DNA from: Agrypnia vestita
Taxonomy: Eukaryota > Arthropoda > Insecta > Trichoptera > Phryganeidae
Assembly: GCA_016648135.1 (NCBI GenBank)
Contig: JADDOH010000143.1
Location: 62,001-126,000, forward strand
Length of the DNA: 64,000 nt
Direction of reading: 5' to 3'
A program made the position numbers and the translations under genes. Numbering within the stretch: position 1 is the first letter of the stretch; each line of letters opens with the position of its first letter. The notes under the pieces are model-generated. The model did no database searches and was not told where the DNA came from. It saw only the letters and a list, made by a program, of their open reading frames with translations. Shown piece by piece: positions 46,301 to 58,738 of this stretch.

Positions 46301-47400
46301 CTGCCGCCACTAAACTCGGTGCAGGGCTTAGGCGTGAGACTCTAAGTGTCTGGTAGGAAAGCTAAGATACAGCGGCTCAGGGAAGGTGGACCTACACCTT
46401 CCTTCCTTCAGTATCGGTCCGGGAAAAGTGGAAAGGTGGTCCTCCGGTGCTTGACCATTTCGCTGTGCAGATGGTCTCGGGTCACGGTGAATTCAGGAGC
46501 AACTTATTTGATTTGCGAATTTCTAATGACCCGTGGTGAATCTGCGGCCGCGCGAGGCAGACGCCGGAGCCCCGAATTAAAGGATTGCCCTCTTTTAGAT
46601 GATTGTCGAGAGGACTTGGTAAGGGGTGTATGTGGTGTCACCATAGTAAACGCTGATCTTCTCAGGAATGCTTGGTGTACCTCAGAGTTTTTATTCGGGT
46701 GTGAGTCTCCCACTGGGAAATATTTAGGGGTCTCCCACTGAAGTGTGACAGCTCTGTACTAGTTATTCTTTTCCCCCAGTGATTTTCGTTGTGGCGAAAT
46801 TTCTACAGGCGTAACTAAATTATTTAGGATCATTGTCGTGGTTGTATCTGCCGGCAGTGAATCTCCGGACTGGCGAGTCCCTTTATGTTTGTGCTTTTTA
46901 TTTTTATTTAATTTTCCCCTGAAGGGAGAGAATAACTCTAATAACTGTCTCTAAGGTGCAATTCTGTATTCATTTATATTAATCTGGCTCCTAAGTTGTA
47001 TGTCTATGGCCCGAATACACAGGCAATACTTAAATGATTTAAAGCTTTAAAAGTGTTATTTTGTACTGAAAATTACGTTTTACTAAGTACTGTCTCTGTA
47101 TTCTGACTTACATGTTGTGTTATTATTATCTTTATACTTATTGTTTATGTTATACTTCACATGTACTTTGTTTTATTTATTTATGTATTTCTATCTTAAT
47201 TGTTATTTATGTTTTCTAATGTACATTTGTGTCCGGTTTCATATCTCTCTTTAGGACTTTTGTTTGTCACACTATGGATACTATGGACTTTATGCATTCA
47301 TATTTTGTGCTTAAACTGTAGCATTTTTTGTATATACGTTACTTGTAATTCCCACTTAATGGATAATATGTATGTTCCAATTGTCATTTGTCCCTGCGCC
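46300..47400 (+). repeat. Unclassified GC-rich repeat region preceding repeat S
   Basis: Starts near CTCGGTGCAGGGCTTAGGCG. It contains the palindromic AAGGTGGACCTACACCTTCC and the direct pair GTCTCCCACTG (46707, 46730). A 131-codon frame (46346-46741) has no recognisable domain. Its continuity with repeat S suggests one long retroelement 3' or 5' region. Confidence 0.4.
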
Positions 47401-47650
47401 TTGGAGGCAGAGAAAATGTTTTGTGTGGACGCCTCCCGAACCCGCTCGCATTTCCATGAGTGTCAGCAAGGCGGTGAATACAGCCACTTTAGCATTAAGA
47501 AAATGCCGAACTTGATTGATGAAAGTGTAGGGTAGATATAGGAAGTATTACTCATAGAATGATGCAGATGGAATGGTGCAGAACAAATGGCGCTGGATGT
47601 TTTGGCTGCGGTGAATTGTTATTAGCAACCGTGATAGCCATGCCAAGAAA
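47400..47650 (+). repeat. Dispersed repeat S copy 2
   Basis: GTGGACGCCTCCCGAACC, CCACTTTAGCATTAAGAAAA, TGCCGAACTTGATTGATGAA and GCGCTGGATGTTTTGGC parallel 40460-40740. Confidence 0.55.
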
Positions 47651-47659
47651 AAGAAGAAA

Positions 47660-48700
47660 GCTATATAAAGGTGATTATAGTCTCTAAGATGCAACGAGGA
47701 ACAACTTTTCCATACTGCAGAAACGCGCATTCTTCGGTGGTCGCTGGCGTCATCAGATTGAATAGAATTAGAAATAAAGAAATGAGACTATCTGATGAAT
47801 AATTTAAGATTAAAGATATTGGCATTCTTAAATGCCAACTTTTTTTTACAATGTGGCTTGGATTTATTCTATAAAATTTTAATACAACATTTATGTATAA
47901 GAATGTTTTTTAATTTAAACAGTTGTGATTTAATTTAAAATTTTCTCTAATATAAAAATGTTGTCTGTCTTGGAATAAAATGTATTTAATTATCTTGGAT
48001 GCTTATTTCATATATATTTATAAATGAAACCAAAATAAACAAATAATTTTAAATAATTAAAATCATTTAAAAGTGGGTAAGCGTGTAATATAACTGTGTA
48101 TTAATTATATTACATTGAATACAGCCGCCCTTAAGTTTGTATATTTACCAAATAAATTTAATAAAAATAAAAATAAATAAAAATTGTGTTAATTTAACGG
48201 TCGTGGTCTTGATGTGGGTAAAAAAAGATTGAATTTCCATAAAACTTTAGCACTTAGAGCTTGAACATTTTCAGCAAATAAATGTATCGTGTTGAGTTTT
48301 TACCATTTTGTGGGTGGACGCTTTCTATATAACTACTTAGAGTATTTGGTAAATTTGGTAAGTATTTAAGAGTGAATTTTGAGGAACAAGCATAGATTTA
48401 TAACATAAATATTATGTTTACCTATTATACTTCTATACTATTATACTATTTACCTACTATATTTTATTACCTATTATAAAATATATTTTCAAGCTGATAA
48501 ATTGGTAAATATGTGTGCATGAACTAAAGTTTTGCTGACTGGTATTAAAATACCTGCATAGATAAGAAGATAAAGAAAGCAATTCAATAATATCTGCTGA
48601 TATTAATATTGAATTGCATGAAATAGGATGCAAAAAAGTGATTTTGACTTCCAAAGCCAGTCTTTTATCGCTGCATAAGAATAATCAAAATATTCAAAAG
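47660..48700. other. Upstream region of the three-domain gene, no gene
   Basis: AT-rich. A short direct repeat TTATACTATTTACCTA/CTATTATACTTCTATAC lies at 48400-48475. No exon seen. Confidence 0.5.
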
Positions 48701-48711
48701 ATAGCACATAC

Positions 48712-48719
48712 TATAAATA
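48712..48719 (+). promoter_or_regulatory. TATA box of the three-domain gene
   Basis: TATAAATA lies 65 bases before the start codon. TGTCACTGTATTC about 28 bases downstream is a candidate initiator, giving a 5' UTR of about 35-40 bases. Confidence 0.6.
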
Positions 48720-48776
48720 CAACGTACTTTCTGTAATTGTCACTGTATTCTTGTTTGAGATTCAGACAACAACAAG

Positions 48777-51056
48777 ATGAAGGTTCTCTTCTTCATCCTT
48801 GCCGTATGCGGCCTCTCCTACGGAGCTGTGATTCCTGCACAGCCCAAGGACTTGAACCAAGACCTCCAAGACTTCATTGACCTGATTCCCAAAGACGAAA
48901 TCCTGGCTATTGTGATGGCGAACTTGGAAGATCCAGAAGTACAGGCTGTCATCGCGTTCATCTTCAGTGAAGAGTTCAAGGCTCTCGTTATCGAAGTTGA
49001 AGCAATTCCTGAATACGAAACCGTGAGTTTAATTTATTTACTTGCTATTTTCTGATATTTACTCTCAATAATAATGTTCTGCAAAATTGTCCTCGGTTTT
49101 GTAGGCAAACAAATATTTACTTTCTACATATATTTAAATTGTGCATTAAACATTTTTCTATATTAACCTGTGAATGTAATTAGTTCATTTTTGTATTCAA
49201 CAGGTAATTGCATTTTTGGAAAACACCGGCCTGCCAGTGAGGAGATGGATCGCGTGGCTGCACGAGCTCATCGGACTTAGCCGCGTTTCAGCCGTCCGCA
49301 CATCCCCGAGGGGTCTCAATGCTATCATCCAACAGATCAAAGCGATCCTTCCCCTGGAGGAGATCAAGGCTTTATACTTTGAGAAGCTGCAATCAAGCCC
49401 AGACTTCAAGAACCTTGTTGACCAAATCCAGAGCCCAACCTTCAAGGGCTTCGTCGCAGCCCTCAAAAATAATAAGAGGGTTCAAGAGATCTCTGCTCGT
49501 CTGAAGGCTGTCGGAATCGATGTCGATGCTTTCCTCCAACTCTTGAAAGACTTTTTTGGATTTGAAAGCAAATCTGTTGCAAGGGACCTCAACCAGGACC
49601 TTCAAGACTTCATTGACCTGATTCCCAAAGACGAAATCCTGGCTATTGTGATGGCGAACTTGGAAGATCCAGAAGTACAGGCTGTCATCGCGTTCATCTT
49701 CAGTGAAGAGTTCAAGGCTCTCGTTATCGAAGTTGAAGCAATTCCTGAATACGAAACCGTGAGTTTAATTTACTTACTTGCTATTTTCTGATATTTGCGC
49801 AAAATAATAATGTTCTGCGAAATTATCGTCGGTTGTGTAGGCAAAAAAATATTCACTTTCTACATACATTTAAATTGTGTATTAAACAAGTATCTATATT
49901 GCCCTATCAAGTATAAGTTTTTAAATGTAATTAATTAATTTTTGTTTTCAACAGGTAATTGCATTTTTGGAAAACACCGGCCTGCCAGTGAGGAGATGGA
50001 TTGCATGGCTGCACGAACTCATCGGACTTAGCCGTATTTCAGCCGTTCGCACATCCCCAAGGGGTCTCAATGCTATCATCCAAGAGATCAAATCTATTCT
50101 CCCCCTGGAGGAAATCAAGGCTTTATACTTTGAGAAGCTGCAGTCAAGCCCAGACTTCAAGAACCTTGTTGACCAAATCCAGAGCCCAACCTTCAAGGGC
50201 TTCGTCGCAGCCCTCAAAAATAACAAGAGGATTCAAGAGATCTCTGCTCGTCTGAAGGCTGTCGGAATCGATGTCGATGCTTTCCTCCAACTCTTGAAAG
50301 ACTTTTTTGGATTTGAAAGCAAATCTGTTGCAAGGGACCTCAACCAGGACCTTCAAGACTTCATTGACCTGATTCCCAAAGACGAAATCCTGGCTATTGT
50401 AATGGCAAACTTGGAAGATCCAGAAGTACAGGCTGTCATCGCGTTCATCTTCAGTGAAGAGTTCAAGGCTCTCGTTATCGAAGTTGAAGCAATTCCTGAA
50501 TACGAAACCGTGAGTTTAATTTACTTACTTACTATTTTCTGATATTTACTCTCAATAATAATGTTCTGCAAAATTGTCCTCGGTTTTGTAGGCAAACAAA
50601 TATTTACTTTCTACATATATTTAAATTGTGCATTAAACATTTTTCTATATTAACCTGTGAATGTAATTAGTTCATTTTTGTATTCAACAGGTAATTGCAT
50701 TTTTGGAAAACACCGGCCTGCCAGTGAGGAGATGGATCGCGTGGCTGCACGAGCTCATCGGACTTAGCCGCGATTCAGCCGTCCGCACATCCCCGAGGGG
50801 TCTCAATGCTATCATCCAACAGATCAAAGCGATCCTTCCCCTGGAGGAGATCAAGGCTTTATACTTTGAGAAGCTGCAGTCCAGCCCAGACTTCAAGAAC
50901 CTTGTTGACCAAATCCAGAGCCCAACCTTCAAGGGATTCGTCGAGGCCCTTAAGGCTAACAAGAGGATTCAAGAGATCTCCGCTCGTCTGAAGGCTGTCG
51001 GAATCGATATTGATGGTTTTCTCCAACTTCTGAAAGACTTTTTTGGCTTCAATTAA
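48777..51056 (+). CDS. Three-domain insect-allergen-repeat protein (NSP/MA-like), 573 aa
   Basis: Exons 48777-49022, 49204-49758, 49955-50509 and 50691-51056 (82, 185, 185 and 121 codons) all join in phase 0 with GTGAGT donors and AACAG acceptors. Residues 1-16 (MKVLFFILAVCGLSYG) are a signal peptide. Three Ins_allergen_rp domains of 178 residues follow at 25-202, 210-387 and 395-572, linked by ESKSVAR. Each runs from DLNQDLQDFIDLIPKDEILA through EYET, the intron site, and NTGLPVRRWIAWLHELIGLS to LLKDFFGF. The domains differ by only a few residues. Lepidopteran three-domain members are the midgut major allergens and, in Pieridae, nitrile-specifier proteins that redirect glucosinolate breakdown. 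Here the near-identity of the domains argues for a separate recent expansion, so NSP activity is not inferred. It lies between two single-domain relatives on the same strand. Confidence 0.95.
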
Positions 51057-52355
51057 ACAATATGCAATTTTCTAATATAAAAATATAAATCAATTTTCGG
51101 TATATTATAATTTTTTCATTTATGCTTTTATTAATAACATTGGTGCACAGTTATACTAATATTACATTAGAATTTAATTTAAACACTAAATAATTCAAAG
51201 GGATATCATCCATTTAAAGTGTACGAAGAACCTTTAATCATCCATACTGATATGATATCTAAGACTTTCCACATGCAGTGAGTATAATATTGTGGGACTC
51301 TTAAAAGCTCATATATAATTATTTATATAAACTGTGTCTCGTAGCTCGTAATGAAATTTCAAGGGAGCCTTCTGTACTCAATTTTGAACAGAAAATATTC
51401 TTTACACTTTGAGTCGACAGTTACAGATATAAGCGACATCAAACTATTTTTTTTCTTCAATATTTCTCACTTCTTTTCGGTAAAAGTTGCTACTGACCTT
51501 ATATGAGAAATTTAAAATTCATTCAATTAATACAGGTCAAATAAAATGATATACCTTAATTTTTTTTTCAAATCTCTGGTAGGTTTTAATAATTTTTACA
51601 TTCACATTTTTTGACTTATATCAAAGCGAATGATTTTTTAGTATTCGATATAAATTATTTTCAAGATACTCAAACGTTTGTTTGTATATTTTTATTTAGT
51701 TGTAAAAATAGCATATTTTTACCTGTAGTAATTTTTTTATTTTTATTTTTTAAAATTTTATTTATTCTAAATTATTTGTTACATAGAAAGGTAAAGGTAG
51801 TTAACTGCTTAACTAGACTAGTATGTTCTAAAGCAACTACCTGTACTGTTTTTGAAATTTAGTTATTAATTAGTACATACTAAGTGTGCAATAATTATAA
51901 ATTGCACTTAAAAAAATTCATTTCAGATAAAAACAAATCATATAATTCACATCACATACAGAAAAAAATCAAGTTATATTTAGAGAAGGTATTTGAAAGA
52001 CAATAGTCACAAAAACGATTTACAATGGAATCTAAGCTGTCACATTTGACACATTGCTTTTGTTTTGAAGTCTACCCACATTTAGTAACCAGTTTGTTAA
52101 CTTCTGTTTAAATGAATCTTTCACTTTAAACCCTTTAATCAGATGGCAATATATTGTAGATTCTTGGAGCACAGAACATGAAAAAACGTTGGCCAAATTT
52201 CGTCTTAATTTTCGGCACTAAAACATTTCCCGATGTTGTGCTTCTAGTATTTCTAGATTCAGATAGTAGTTATATATGATGAAAGGTTTTTTTTAAAAAT
52301 AATTTAAGTATCGAACTGTCTTATATCAAGCACCTGAAAATCTCTAAATAAATCT
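51057..52355. other. Downstream region with a half foldback MITE
   Basis: 51240-51300 shares CATGCAGTGAGTATAA-type sequence with 2790-2815. 51345-51455 is one arm of family F (GTGTCTCGTAGCTCGTA; CAGTTACAGATATAAGCGAC). The rest is AT-rich without an exon. Confidence 0.5.
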
Positions 52356-52357
52356 TC

Positions 52358-52450
52358 GGAATTATATCTAAATGGTTTCTTATTTATTACCCTTATAACC
52401 CATTTTGGAATTATATCTAAATGGTTTCTTATTTATTACCCGTATAACTA
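52358..52450. repeat. 49-bp direct duplication
   Basis: GGAATTATATCTAAATGGTT followed by TCTTATTTATTACCC occurs at 52358 and again at 52407. It lies at the end of the LINE fragment next to it. Confidence 0.9.
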
Positions 52451-52620
52451 AGCTACGTAGAGTTTTAAATATGTTTATCAGTTTTCTTACTTTGGAGCAT
52501 AAACATTCGATGTGCGGAGCCCAACGTAGGTTTTTATCAATTGTCAGCCCAAGATATCTTATTTCTGTTTTTTTATCGTATGTTTCACAGTTGCATGTAT
52601 GGTTTATACTTTAATTACAC
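52405..52620 (-). mobile_element. LINE reverse-transcriptase fragment (Jockey/CR1 type)
   Basis: The minus-strand frame reads EIRYLGLTIDKNLRWAPHIE followed by CLCSKVRKLINIFKTLRSLV. This is the LGxxxDxxLxWxxHI...KxxKxxxxxKxLR segment just after the catalytic core of the reverse transcriptase. Confidence 0.8.
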
Positions 52621-53200
52621 GTATGTATTGTAATGTAGTTTGGGATGAGGAGATTCTTTATTTTTTTAATCGAAAACGCCAAAAAGCATGATTTTTTGCA
52701 TTAAATGTTAATAAACATAAATTAACATAGCATTTTACCATAAATATTCCAAAAAGATACCTACATAAATCCACATAAATAATCATAAAAAGAAACACAT
52801 TTTCGTTCCCATTTACATTGTTTAAACGTTATAACCTCATGTTCTTTAGCAAAGTATAAACGGAAAATGGTTTCTCTCTACGATCTTACAAAGTCGTTTT
52901 TTCAATCTAGCGAAATCTCGACAAATGTAGCGAGAATTGTATTTAGATAAATTATTGACCTAAATATTTAATTGAAACGGTAACAATGATCAACATGGGG
53001 GAAAACACATAAATTTCAGCTCAAACAATCGGTAGAATACCAACCTTCTTCAGGGACAGCTTCTGTTTAAGATTAAAGCGAGAAAAATACATATTACACA
53101 AATTTATTTCAATTACGTAACCATCTAGTTTGATCATTTCGTTGAGAGGTATTCAAAGAAATGCAATTCGCGATTCTATAAATATTTCTAATTAAATCTG
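52621..53200. other. AT-rich, no feature
   Basis: No exon or repeat edge was recognised. Confidence 0.5.
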
Positions 53201-54310
53201 TCTTGAAGTTAGTGAGGGAAAGGTCGGTGTCCGTCACTAACGGACCCACCCTCACCCTCATAACTCACGAGGCCCCTAATCTTGCCTCGTGCCGTGGATT
53301 TCAACCTTATTATGACAAATCCTCCTCTTTTTTCAACGAAAGATCAATCCGCGGCTTGAATTTGTTGTATCCTGAGGAATTTTTCCTTTTTAAGTTAAAA
53401 TCCCGGCGTCACATCTTGATGGGAAAAAGTATATACCCTTTACATATTACATCCTTAGGGTTCACACGCGTCTAAGAGATAGAGTTTAGAAGATTTTTAA
53501 TCAGCATTCAGACATTTTATACTCATGAAGGAGTCCGTAGTTAATAACAGCAAATTGTAGAAGTTTATAGTTGTTTACGAAATTACCTCAATGTTAATTC
53601 TGCATTCATGTTTCGATTTTTATTCAACTTCTAAGAGATTCTTGATTGACGAAATCCGGTCAATGAAAGATTCTTCAGGAACAACTTATATATTAAAAAA
53701 ATGTTAATATGTAATAAAAATCTGATTTTTCAACATCCTATAAATCTGCTCGCGTCGAACTATACTAAATATAGTCGGGTTTCTATATTCTAGCTCAAAG
53801 CTTTTGGCGGCAAATCTCTCTCTTCTTATCTCGAACTTGAAGGTTTCGGATATCTTAAACGCACAACGATTTGGCGACGAAGCTGCTTCCACCCAAGAGA
53901 GTCAGGAGTGGAATGTCGCCTCCTTGGACAATGAACCAAGTCATCCTTCTTGCCGTTGCCTTTGAAAGTAAACTTCAGAAGTTCCCGTGAGTGCAAATTA
54001 CGGTTCTTTTGGTGGTTGGTTCCCTCTCCAGGTTGTTCTGAAGCTTTATTTAAAGTGGACCACTTCACCACTCCTAGAGTTGTTCGGGGAAAAAATACCC
54101 TTCCACACCGCGCGCCCCTTGACCTACCCCATTAGATTGATAAATTTTGTATTTAAGTTAGTTATTATTTATACCAGATGATGAGAGGGACTGCTCCTCT
54201 CGAAACTATAGTAGTAATTTAATAAGTCATATTGTGTGTGTGTATTACAAAATAAAGTAAAACATATTTTGATTTATAATGTTGCACCACGAAGTATCTA
54301 CCAAATCTTT
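53200..54310 (+). repeat. Repeat R, longer copy with hammerhead-like tail
   Basis: The tail at 54170-54310 matches 36530-36665 (GATGATGAGAGG, CTCGAAACTATAGTAGT, GTTGCACCACGAAGTATCTA). The body shows the hairpin CACGAGGC/GCCTCGTG (about 53267-53292) and GTCCGT/ACGGAC near 53230. Several unassigned frames occur. Element limits are uncertain. Confidence 0.45.
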
Positions 54311-55620
54311 CAATGATAGAAATAATATAGTTTGACAAACTACTCAGCTGAACTATGCAAGGCTGGATCTGGAACCGATGCACTGATTCACTTCTTCCAG
54401 CTTCTTCTCGTTTAATTTCACTTCTAGATTAAATAATTAAATTTTATATTTATTTTTTATTTGACCAGAGGTTTCCAGGGCATCTGCTAGGTTCCGGAAA
54501 ACTAAGCGTCAAATTCGTAACAGATAAATTAAAATACTAGGTAAAATATACAAACATATATAAAATTTTACTATTATGTCGAAAATATTAAAATATTTGA
54601 AAATTTTTTACACTTTGAAGGCAACATTTATATGTTGGGTATAAAAACAAAGCCAGCAATGTCCAATCAATTAAAAATATGTTTTTAATGCAGTCACCAA
54701 AGAATACTAATTTAGACTGTACTGAATTAAAGATTTTACATATCTATCCCTTCCAAAATCATGTATTCTATAAATTTATAGACTATATTTCCTATAAAAA
54801 CTCGAATTCAATACTTTCTAAACTAACAAACATCCATTGATTTCATACCCCACATGTACATATATTTAATTTATGAATAAATAATTTTATGTACTGTTGA
54901 ATGATTCGCATAATTCACATTTGATCTACGACTAAATTTATGCACTGCTTATGATTATATTTCAAGCAAAATTAAGTTAAAATTCATTACCAATCCAGAG
55001 TGGTTTTAGTAACTTGAAATTTATCCAAAATAATACAAATGAGTTTATACCAGAAAAAAAAAGGAAAAGTGTGTAAGACCTAGTCAGTCATATAAGTAAA
55101 CCCCATTAATATATTACTTACAAAATACTACATACGAAGTATGATAGGATACTTTAGGGGAATAATGAAGGGATAATTTAACATAAATAAATATGACTTC
55201 AAAATTCTTAATCAAAAAACACACAATACAAATAATAGTTTATGATTATAGATATGAGTATAGCAGTAATTAAATTTATAATACCGATTATGTTGGGACT
55301 ATTATTATACATACATAACTCCAACCAATGCAATTAAATCATCGTCATTGAAAATTTCGCAATATTAAAATATGTAAGTTTTAAAAAATGTACTGTTAAT
55401 TATCATAAGGTTTTAAGATACTGTTCTAATTAACAACATTTCGACGGCTTATAACGATATTGGCCTATTCAAATAGACATTGCTGAAAAATTATACGAAA
55501 ATATTTATCTGCTAAAAGCTCACGATACGGAGAAGCTCCACTATTCATAAATACTCTATAATTACACATTTGCCGGGTAAGTAGGTGCAGTCGAGCCTTT
55601 ATAATTTCTGCGTGCGCGCG
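54311..55620. other. AT-rich, no feature
   Basis: Short frames only. 54735-54800 (CTATCCCTTCCAAAATCATG) resembles 13910-13975, a small unclassified repeat pair. Confidence 0.45.
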
Positions 55621-56810
55621 TGTAACGGAGGCTTTATTTTATTTTGACGAAACGGGCCAACCAAAACGGTTGCCGGCGAAGCGGACTGAACCAATGAAAA
55701 ACGTCCTAGGTGACATCATCGCTGGATGGTAGATGATTCAGGGACTAGGGGTATGACAGTGAGATGGTAAAATGGCGAGAGATTTTGACTATATAAGCCA
55801 TACAAATTTGAGGAACAGCCCTTGAGTCTTCAGCATCGACGTCGGCCGGAGGCCCTTGTGAAGAGAGGTCCAAAATATCATCAGTGGGCCAGAGAGGCGG
55901 TAACAGTAGAAACAGCTAAGCATTTTCAATATTATTTATTTCTATTGCCTTTTATGTATGTTTTATGTACAGATATGAGATTTCAAAGTGGTCCAATTCA
56001 GTCGATAATTATTAGTCGTAGACTTCGATCGTATCGCACAATGTATTGAAATTAGAAATCTACGTCTTTCCAGGTAGCGGAAGAATGAAGAAAGATAAGA
56101 TTAAGATGAGATTTTGAAAATAACGTATGGACATCTCCTCGAACGGTAGATAATTTCAGACAAAGATTATAGATCCTATCGATATATAATATTCGTTTTA
56201 ATTGCTGTTTATGTACGATTCCAAGTTCTACCGGGTACGCACCTATTCTGAAGTCGGTTGATAGACGGCTAATTTACACGTACTTTTGTTGTCGCTCGAT
56301 ATATAAATAAATGAATCTAAAATGGGCCAATTCGTTCAATGATTTACGTAGGCTATGTATGTATTTATGTTACGCAATATATTGCAATTGAGAAGATTTT
56401 GGCAAATAGGAATTTATAACGTTTTCAACTTAATATCCAATTCCCATGAGATGAAATACATTTGCCGAAGCTAGAAACAATGGAAAGAAGGAGTATGTGT
56501 ATTCTTTTGCAGATTTGGAGCTGGCGGGGTTTTTATAATAACAAGCAGCATTCTCGATAGAAGGAAAGTGAAGGGCTACACGGGCGCTGGTAATTACGTA
56601 ATTTTGGAGAGAACCCGTAATATAATTTCGGATCAGGATGCCATCTCTGAAGCAAACCAACTACAAAAATAAGATAAGAACCTTTGATATTATTTATTCT
56701 TGATGTTTTGTTATATGTATTATATGGAATGTTCGTGCTATATAATTTGTTTCATCACTATTCATTTCATTACGTGGGTTCAGAGTTCGACGGTAACGGA
56801 CGCGGTAACA
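55621..56810 (+). mobile_element. Probable decayed LTR with leader
   Basis: It begins TGTAACGGAGGC and ends GCGGTAACA, the TG...CA form with near-inverted tips. TATATAAG lies at 55790-55797. It is followed after AA by TTGGTACTGATGTCGGGACG, which is shaped like a primer-binding site and leader. No second LTR and no gag or pol were found, so this is inference from layout. Confidence 0.35.
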
Positions 56811-58450
56811 AATTGGTACTGATGTCGGGACGTAACGTCGGAATTATATCATAATTATCCTTAGAATAGCAGCGAGGTCATTATACGTGCGTTCTGCATT
56901 TCAAACGTATTATTAACATATATAAATATACATTATTGCGTTTTACAAATTGAATATGATCGTGGGAAATAGGCATTTCGTGCGGTGATGCAATATTAAA
57001 CTTGCAACGTAGCATAATGAGATCTTATTACCGGTGTTAGGCGTTCGAGGTTAGGCACGCGGGGATTATAAATGGGATAATGAACGAGAACCAAACGGGG
57101 GAGTTCGTCTCCTCTTGGTCGGGGGGCGAGAAGCCGTTACGTCTTTCACGCCCCGTGATCTGGGGAGGCAGAATTTCGATTTTGATAAAGATGAAGGAAG
57201 ATTTACTCGCGTGGCGTAGGCCATAAGACAGGGTCGAATGTCGGAGCGCGCGTTCTCGGCTATGGAGGCTGATTAGAGTGGGAGACATCTTTGATTTGGA
57301 GCTAGGTAAGACTATCTTAACTGTATCTACCCGGTTAATACAGGGTTTTAAAGCCAAGAATTACAGGATAGTCTGAAGGTTCTGGAGCGGCGACCCTCAA
57401 AGATCTAAGGGGAAGTACCTCTACCTCTCACGTCTTTTCAGGCCCCTTGATGCGACGAGCTCGGGCTCTGGTTATGAATGTATGTGAATGTATTAACTCC
57501 GTACCCCAGGATGAGATAGGACGTTCCTCATGAACGAGAAATTATAAGATGCAGGTAGCAGTTCGACAATGCTTTAATGAACGGGGTAGGGCGTTCATCA
57601 TGAACGAGAAACTGCGGGAAGCAGTCAGCAGTTTAACAATCTACGTTTATGATCTGGACCGCATTCAGGAGCGCGATGACATTACTAACACCATCATACT
57701 CATCATTCACCACATTTTTCTAACTTGCTGTATACAGAAACTTCTCGAGGTTCTCCCTTCCCGGCCAGCGAGCAAAATATCAGGAATTTCATAATCAACT
57801 GTAATAATCATGCTGTAATACCATCATTTTAAAATCTCTCAAACTATCAATTGGATATCTGTCACATCTTCTTTGGCAATGCTAACTGGGCTTGGCTGAC
57901 GAACTCAAAGGATGAGTCTTTTCCAGTCACCCATTTAGTCCATTAGCCCTCAACCAGCCGCACATTATAATACTCCGGCAATGCTTCCTGGCCCTGTCTG
58001 ACGAACTCAAAGGATGAGTCTTTCCAGTCACCCAGTAGTCATTAGCCTTTAACCTGCTGTAACTAATAACAATCTGGTCCATGTGATCGCATCGTGGGAA
58101 CACTCTTAACACTCCAGTCTAATCTGGCTGCAACGAGAGACCGTACACCTAACCTGTAATATCAGACGCGGACTTCCTGATGTGTTGTCGCCGGGGAGCG
58201 AGGGCTTCGGAGGATTCAACAAAGGCAGCAGAGTCTCGGCTTGATCTTGATCTACAGCTTAGCGTGGGAAGCTATGATTACGCAGGAGTTAGCTATCGGG
58301 TACAGCGTTGCCGATGGGGCTGTATCACCCCCCTCACCCTATCACACCCTCCAGGGGGGGGGTATACAGCCCCATCGGTTAGTTTCACCTCGTATGAATA
58401 CAATGGCTTTTCTTCTGCTACGCTCCTAAAAGTGCCTGAGTAACCGCGTC
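56811..58450. other. Mixed-composition region, unclassified
   Basis: GC is higher than average. 57890-57955 and 57987-58050 are imperfect direct copies (TGACGAACTCAAAGGATGAG, TCTTTCCAGTCACCC). Two related blocks at 57526-57550 and 57595-57620 share TTCATCATGAACGAGAAA-like sequence. Frames are short and unrecognised; it may be the decayed inside of the element that starts at 55621. Confidence 0.4.
58311..58378. repeat. GC-rich hairpin with perfect 15-bp outer arms
   Basis: CCGATGGGGCTGTAT (58311-58325) and ATACAGCCCCATCGG (58364-58378) are exact inverted copies. C-run against G-run sequence further inside (CACCCCCC and GGGGGGGG) can extend the stem. Confidence 0.9.
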
Positions 58451-58738
58451 ACATCGAGGAGTCCTAAATTACTATCACTAGACGATTACTGGCCAAATTA
58501 TATGTTAGACTATACGTAAGCATAATTCAATTACGTAAATAAATTTTAAGCATAGCTTTGAGCTTGCGAAAGCAGATCTCAAATAATATATTAGACTTTT
58601 AATAAATAAACTTAAAGTAAAATCATTCAAGCTCTTAAAACTTATTGTTAAAGCCTTCTCCTTTAAACTTTCGATTCAAACTTCCAAAAAAAAAAAGCTT
58701 CACCTACAATACACCGTTAGAGACGTGAAACGTTACAG

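Noticed and set aside
46346..46741. 131-codon frame as a gene
   Set aside because: No domain or start context, and it lies in a GC-rich repeat continuous with repeat S, which has another copy in the window.
48777..51056. Calling the three-domain gene a nitrile-specifier protein
   Set aside because: Domain number fits, but the near-identity of domains does not match the diverged domains expected in pierid NSP, and host-plant context is unknown. Only family membership is supported.
53826..54181. Overlapping 60-80-codon frames on both strands
   Set aside because: No recognisable domain; they lie in repeat R and have no splice or promoter support.
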